This document shows, piece by piece, positions 62,307 through 64,000 of a DNA stretch of 64,000 bases (position 1 is its first letter; the number at the start of each line of letters is the position of its first letter). A program made the position numbers and the translations under genes. The stretch is taken from NCBI RefSeq assembly GCF_020400825.1, contig NZ_JAINVH010000018.1, positions 86,587 to 150,586 on the forward strand, in the 5' to 3' direction. Source of the DNA: Streptomyces sp. HPF1205. GTDB taxonomy: Bacteria > Actinomycetota > Actinomycetes > Streptomycetales > Streptomycetaceae. The notes under the pieces were generated by a model, which saw only the letters and a list, made by a program, of their open reading frames with translations, was not told the DNA's origin and made no database searches.

Positions 62307-63566
62307 GTGACGGACATCGTCGACGAGCTGCAGTGGCGCGGACTGATCGCCGTATCCACTGACGAGGACGCACTGCGCAAGGCGTTCGCGGACGGCCCGG
62401 TCACGGTCTATTGCGGCTTCGACCCCACCGCGCCCAGCCTCCACGTGGGCAACCTGGTCCAGATCCTCACCATCCGCCGCTTCCAGCTGGCCGGACACCG
62501 CCCGCTCGGCCTCGTCGGCGGCGCCACCGGCCTCATCGGCGATCCCAAGCCGACCGCGGAGCGCCGGCTGAACGACCCGGCGGTCGTCGCCGAGTGGGTG
62601 GGGCGGGTGCGTGCCCAGATCGAGCCGTACCTCTCCTTCGAGGGGCCCAACGCGGCCGTCATGGTCAACAACCTCGACTGGACCTCGGGTCTGTCCGCCA
62701 CCGAGTTCCTGCGGGACGTCGGCAAGCACTTCCGCGTGAACAAGATGATCACCAAGGAGGCGGTGGCGCGCCGGCTCAACTCCGACCAGGGCATCAGCTA
62801 CACGGAGTTCAGCTACCAGATCCTGCAGGGCATGGACTTCCTGGAGCTGTACCGGCGGTACGGCTGCACCGTCCAGACCGGCGGCAGCGACCAGTGGGGC
62901 AACCTCACGGCCGGTATCGACCTCATCCACCGTGTCGAGGGCGCCGCGGTGCACGCGGTGGCCACCCCGCTGATCACCAAGGCGGACGGCACGAAGTTCG
63001 GCAAGACCGAGGGCGGCGCCGTCTGGCTCGACCCCGGGATGACCACGCCGTACGCCTTCTACCAGTTCTGGCTGAACGCGGACGACCGCGACGTCTCCAC
63101 CTTCCTGCGGATCTTCAGCTTCAGAACGCGCGAGGAGATCGAGGAGCTGGAGCGCGCCACCGCGGAGCGACCCCAGGCGCGCGCGGCGCAGCGCGCGCTG
63201 GCCGAGGAACTCACCACCCTCGTCCACGGCGCCGAGCAGTGCGCGGCCGTGGTCGCCGCCTCAAGGGCACTTTTCGGCCAGGGAGAGCTCGGCGCCCTCG
63301 ACGAGGCCACCCTGGCCGCCGCGCTCAGCGAGCTGCCGCAGGCCGAGGTGACCGAACTCGCGCCCGTGGCGGACCTGCTCGCCCTGGTCGAGCTGGTCCC
63401 CAGCAAGTCGGCCGCCCGCCGTACCATCAAGGAGGGGGGCGCGTACGTGAACAACGTCAAGGTGGAGTCCGAGGACGCGACGCCGGCCGCCGCCGACCTG
63501 ATCCACGGCCGCTGGCTGGTCCTGCGGCGCGGCAAGCGCAACCTCGGCGCGATCGAACTCGTCTGA
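62307..63566 (+). CDS. tyrS: Tyrosyl-tRNA synthetase
   Basis: 419 residues. HIGH-type motif in PTAPSLHVGNLVQI near residue 40, GGATGLIGDPKPTAERRL, YTEFSYQILQGMDFLELYRR, the tyrosine-site QTGGSDQWGNLTAGIDLIHR, and the KMSKS loop KADGTKFGKTEGGAVWLD. The C-terminal S4 RNA-binding domain spans about 355-415 (KSAARRTIKEGGAYVNNVKV). The GTG at 62307 has GAGGAG about ten bases upstream. No T-box leader seen. It lies just before an rRNA operon. Confidence 0.97.
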   Translation: MTDIVDELQWRGLIAVSTDEDALRKAFADGPVTVYCGFDPTAPSLHVGNLVQILTIRRFQLAGHRPLGLVGGATGLIGDPKPTAERRLNDPAVVAEWVGRVRAQIEPYLSFEGPNAAVMVNNLDWTSGLSATEFLRDVGKHFRVNKMITKEAVARRLNSDQGISYTEFSYQILQGMDFLELYRRYGCTVQTGGSDQWGNLTAGIDLIHRVEGAAVHAVATPLITKADGTKFGKTEGGAVWLDPGMTTPYAFYQFWLNADDRDVSTFLRIFSFRTREEIEELERATAERPQARAAQRALAEELTTLVHGAEQCAAVVAASRALFGQGELGALDEATLAAALSELPQAEVTELAPVADLLALVELVPSKSAARRTIKEGGAYVNNVKVESEDATPAAADLIHGRWLVLRRGKRNLGAIELV

Positions 63567-63603
63567 GACGGCCGGAAATCCACGTTTGAGCGGCGGCCGA
63601 ACT

Positions 63604-63632
63604 TGACTCGGCCGCCGCCGGTCCGTAACGTA
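63604..63632 (+). promoter_or_regulatory. Strong rRNA-operon promoter (P1-like)
   Basis: TTGACT (63604-63609), a 17-base spacer and TAACGT (63627-63632), close to the vegetative sigma consensus. It lies 37 bases past tyrS and directs transcription towards the rRNA leader. Confidence 0.75.
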
Positions 63633-63766
63633 GACCGAGCCGCTGAAACGGGAGGCACGGTTCGGAACCGACTCCCGCGGACGAGCGGCAACCCACTCCT
63701 ACGTCGCTTCCGATCTTCGGATCTCCTGTCGGCGCGCCCGGAATTCGATTCCGAGTGGCCGCGGAT

Positions 63767-63802
63767 CGCCGATTATGAATCGGCGGGAGAGCGGAGTACA
63801 GT
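63767..63802 (+). promoter_or_regulatory. Second rRNA-operon promoter candidate with adjacent hairpin
   Basis: TACAGT at 63797-63802 resembles a -10 and is followed by a purine-rich start region as in other streptomycete rrn leaders. A perfect 7-bp hairpin CGCCGAT-TATGA-ATCGGCG (63767-63785) occupies the -35 position, so no clear -35 is seen. Confidence 0.5.
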
Positions 63803-63809
63803 GGGAAAC

Positions 63810-64000
63810 ACGAAGGGAAAGCCCGGAGGGCGCCGGAAACGGTGACCGAAGGAAGCTTCCGTTCCTTGAGAACTCAACAGCGTGCCAAAAGTCAACGCCA
63901 GATATGTTGATACCCCGTCTTCACGCGGTTCGCGTGGGACGTGGTTCCTTTGAAGAAATATGACAGCGAGGACGCTGTGCACCCGGGGATTATTCCTCCC
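63810..64000 (+). ncRNA. 5' leader of an rRNA operon (16S gene begins beyond the window)
   Basis: CTTGAGAACTCAACAGCGTG at about 63868 followed by CCAAAAGTCAACGCCAGATA and TGTTGATACCCCG is the conserved pre-16S leader of Streptomyces rrn operons, with antitermination and RNase III processing signals. A hairpin ACAGCG-AGGA-CGCTGT at 63963-63978 is part of it. The mature 16S start is not reached. Confidence 0.9.

Overview
High-GC (about 73%) chromosomal DNA of an actinobacterium, almost certainly Streptomyces. The support is GC-rich third codon positions, many GTG starts, gbn, an InhA-type enoyl reductase, an Asp23/AmaP cluster, a SURF1 gene and a Streptomyces-type rRNA leader. Almost everything is core chromosome. 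No prophage, complete IS, tRNA or cas gene was seen.

1-16000 (minus strand): a cobalamin operon read from right to left. A promoter and a B12 riboswitch (about 15808-16000) are followed by a 21-codon leader ORF, then cobD-cobQ-cobN-chlD-cobO-cobB-cobI-cobM-cobL-cbiG/cobJ-cobH (cobH is cut by the window edge). Successive genes overlap by a few bases. The one exception is the 172-bp gap between cobN and chlD, which holds a two-repeat, one-spacer relic resembling a type I-E CRISPR array.

16000-24400: a Pit phosphate transporter with a small membrane protein, behind a PHO-box-like site; a class II aldolase; an alpha/beta hydrolase; a conserved unknown protein; a 132-bp tandem repeat; a glyoxalase-fold protein; an ABC-F ATPase preceded by a leaderless 7-codon ORF; and gbn, preceded by a cluster of GATC sites.

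24600-38200: an enoyl-CoA hydratase-like protein; an envelope-stress cluster (two Asp23 proteins, a small membrane protein, DUF6286 and AmaP) divergent from a TTG-start unknown gene; an atypical SDR with a GH15 hydrolase; SURF1; two small Cys-rich proteins; a DEDDh exonuclease; a sterol-desaturase-like membrane oxygenase; moaA; a DUF3099 protein; and kptA.

38200-46500: tldD and tldE (TldD/PmbA peptidase) with an undescribed 38-codon ORF coupled between them; a 16-copy octanucleotide repeat; fabG-fabI of type II fatty-acid synthesis; two small membrane proteins; sixA; serB.

46800-64000: an FHA-FHA-ABC exporter; a secreted lytic transglycosylase; a 167-bp MITE-like palindrome touching the stop of a QueA-like gene; a second SDR; a GAF histidine kinase with a NarL-type regulator; a 129-bp tandem repeat; an unknown protein; an ABC ATPase; an NfeD-like and an SPFH protein; a TSUP permease; an HNH nuclease; a PEBP protein; mpg; tyrS. 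The window ends in the promoter and leader of an rRNA operon whose 16S gene starts outside it.

Starts were chosen by reading Shine-Dalgarno sequences, overlaps and family N-termini by eye. Family assignments come from motif recognition, not database searches.
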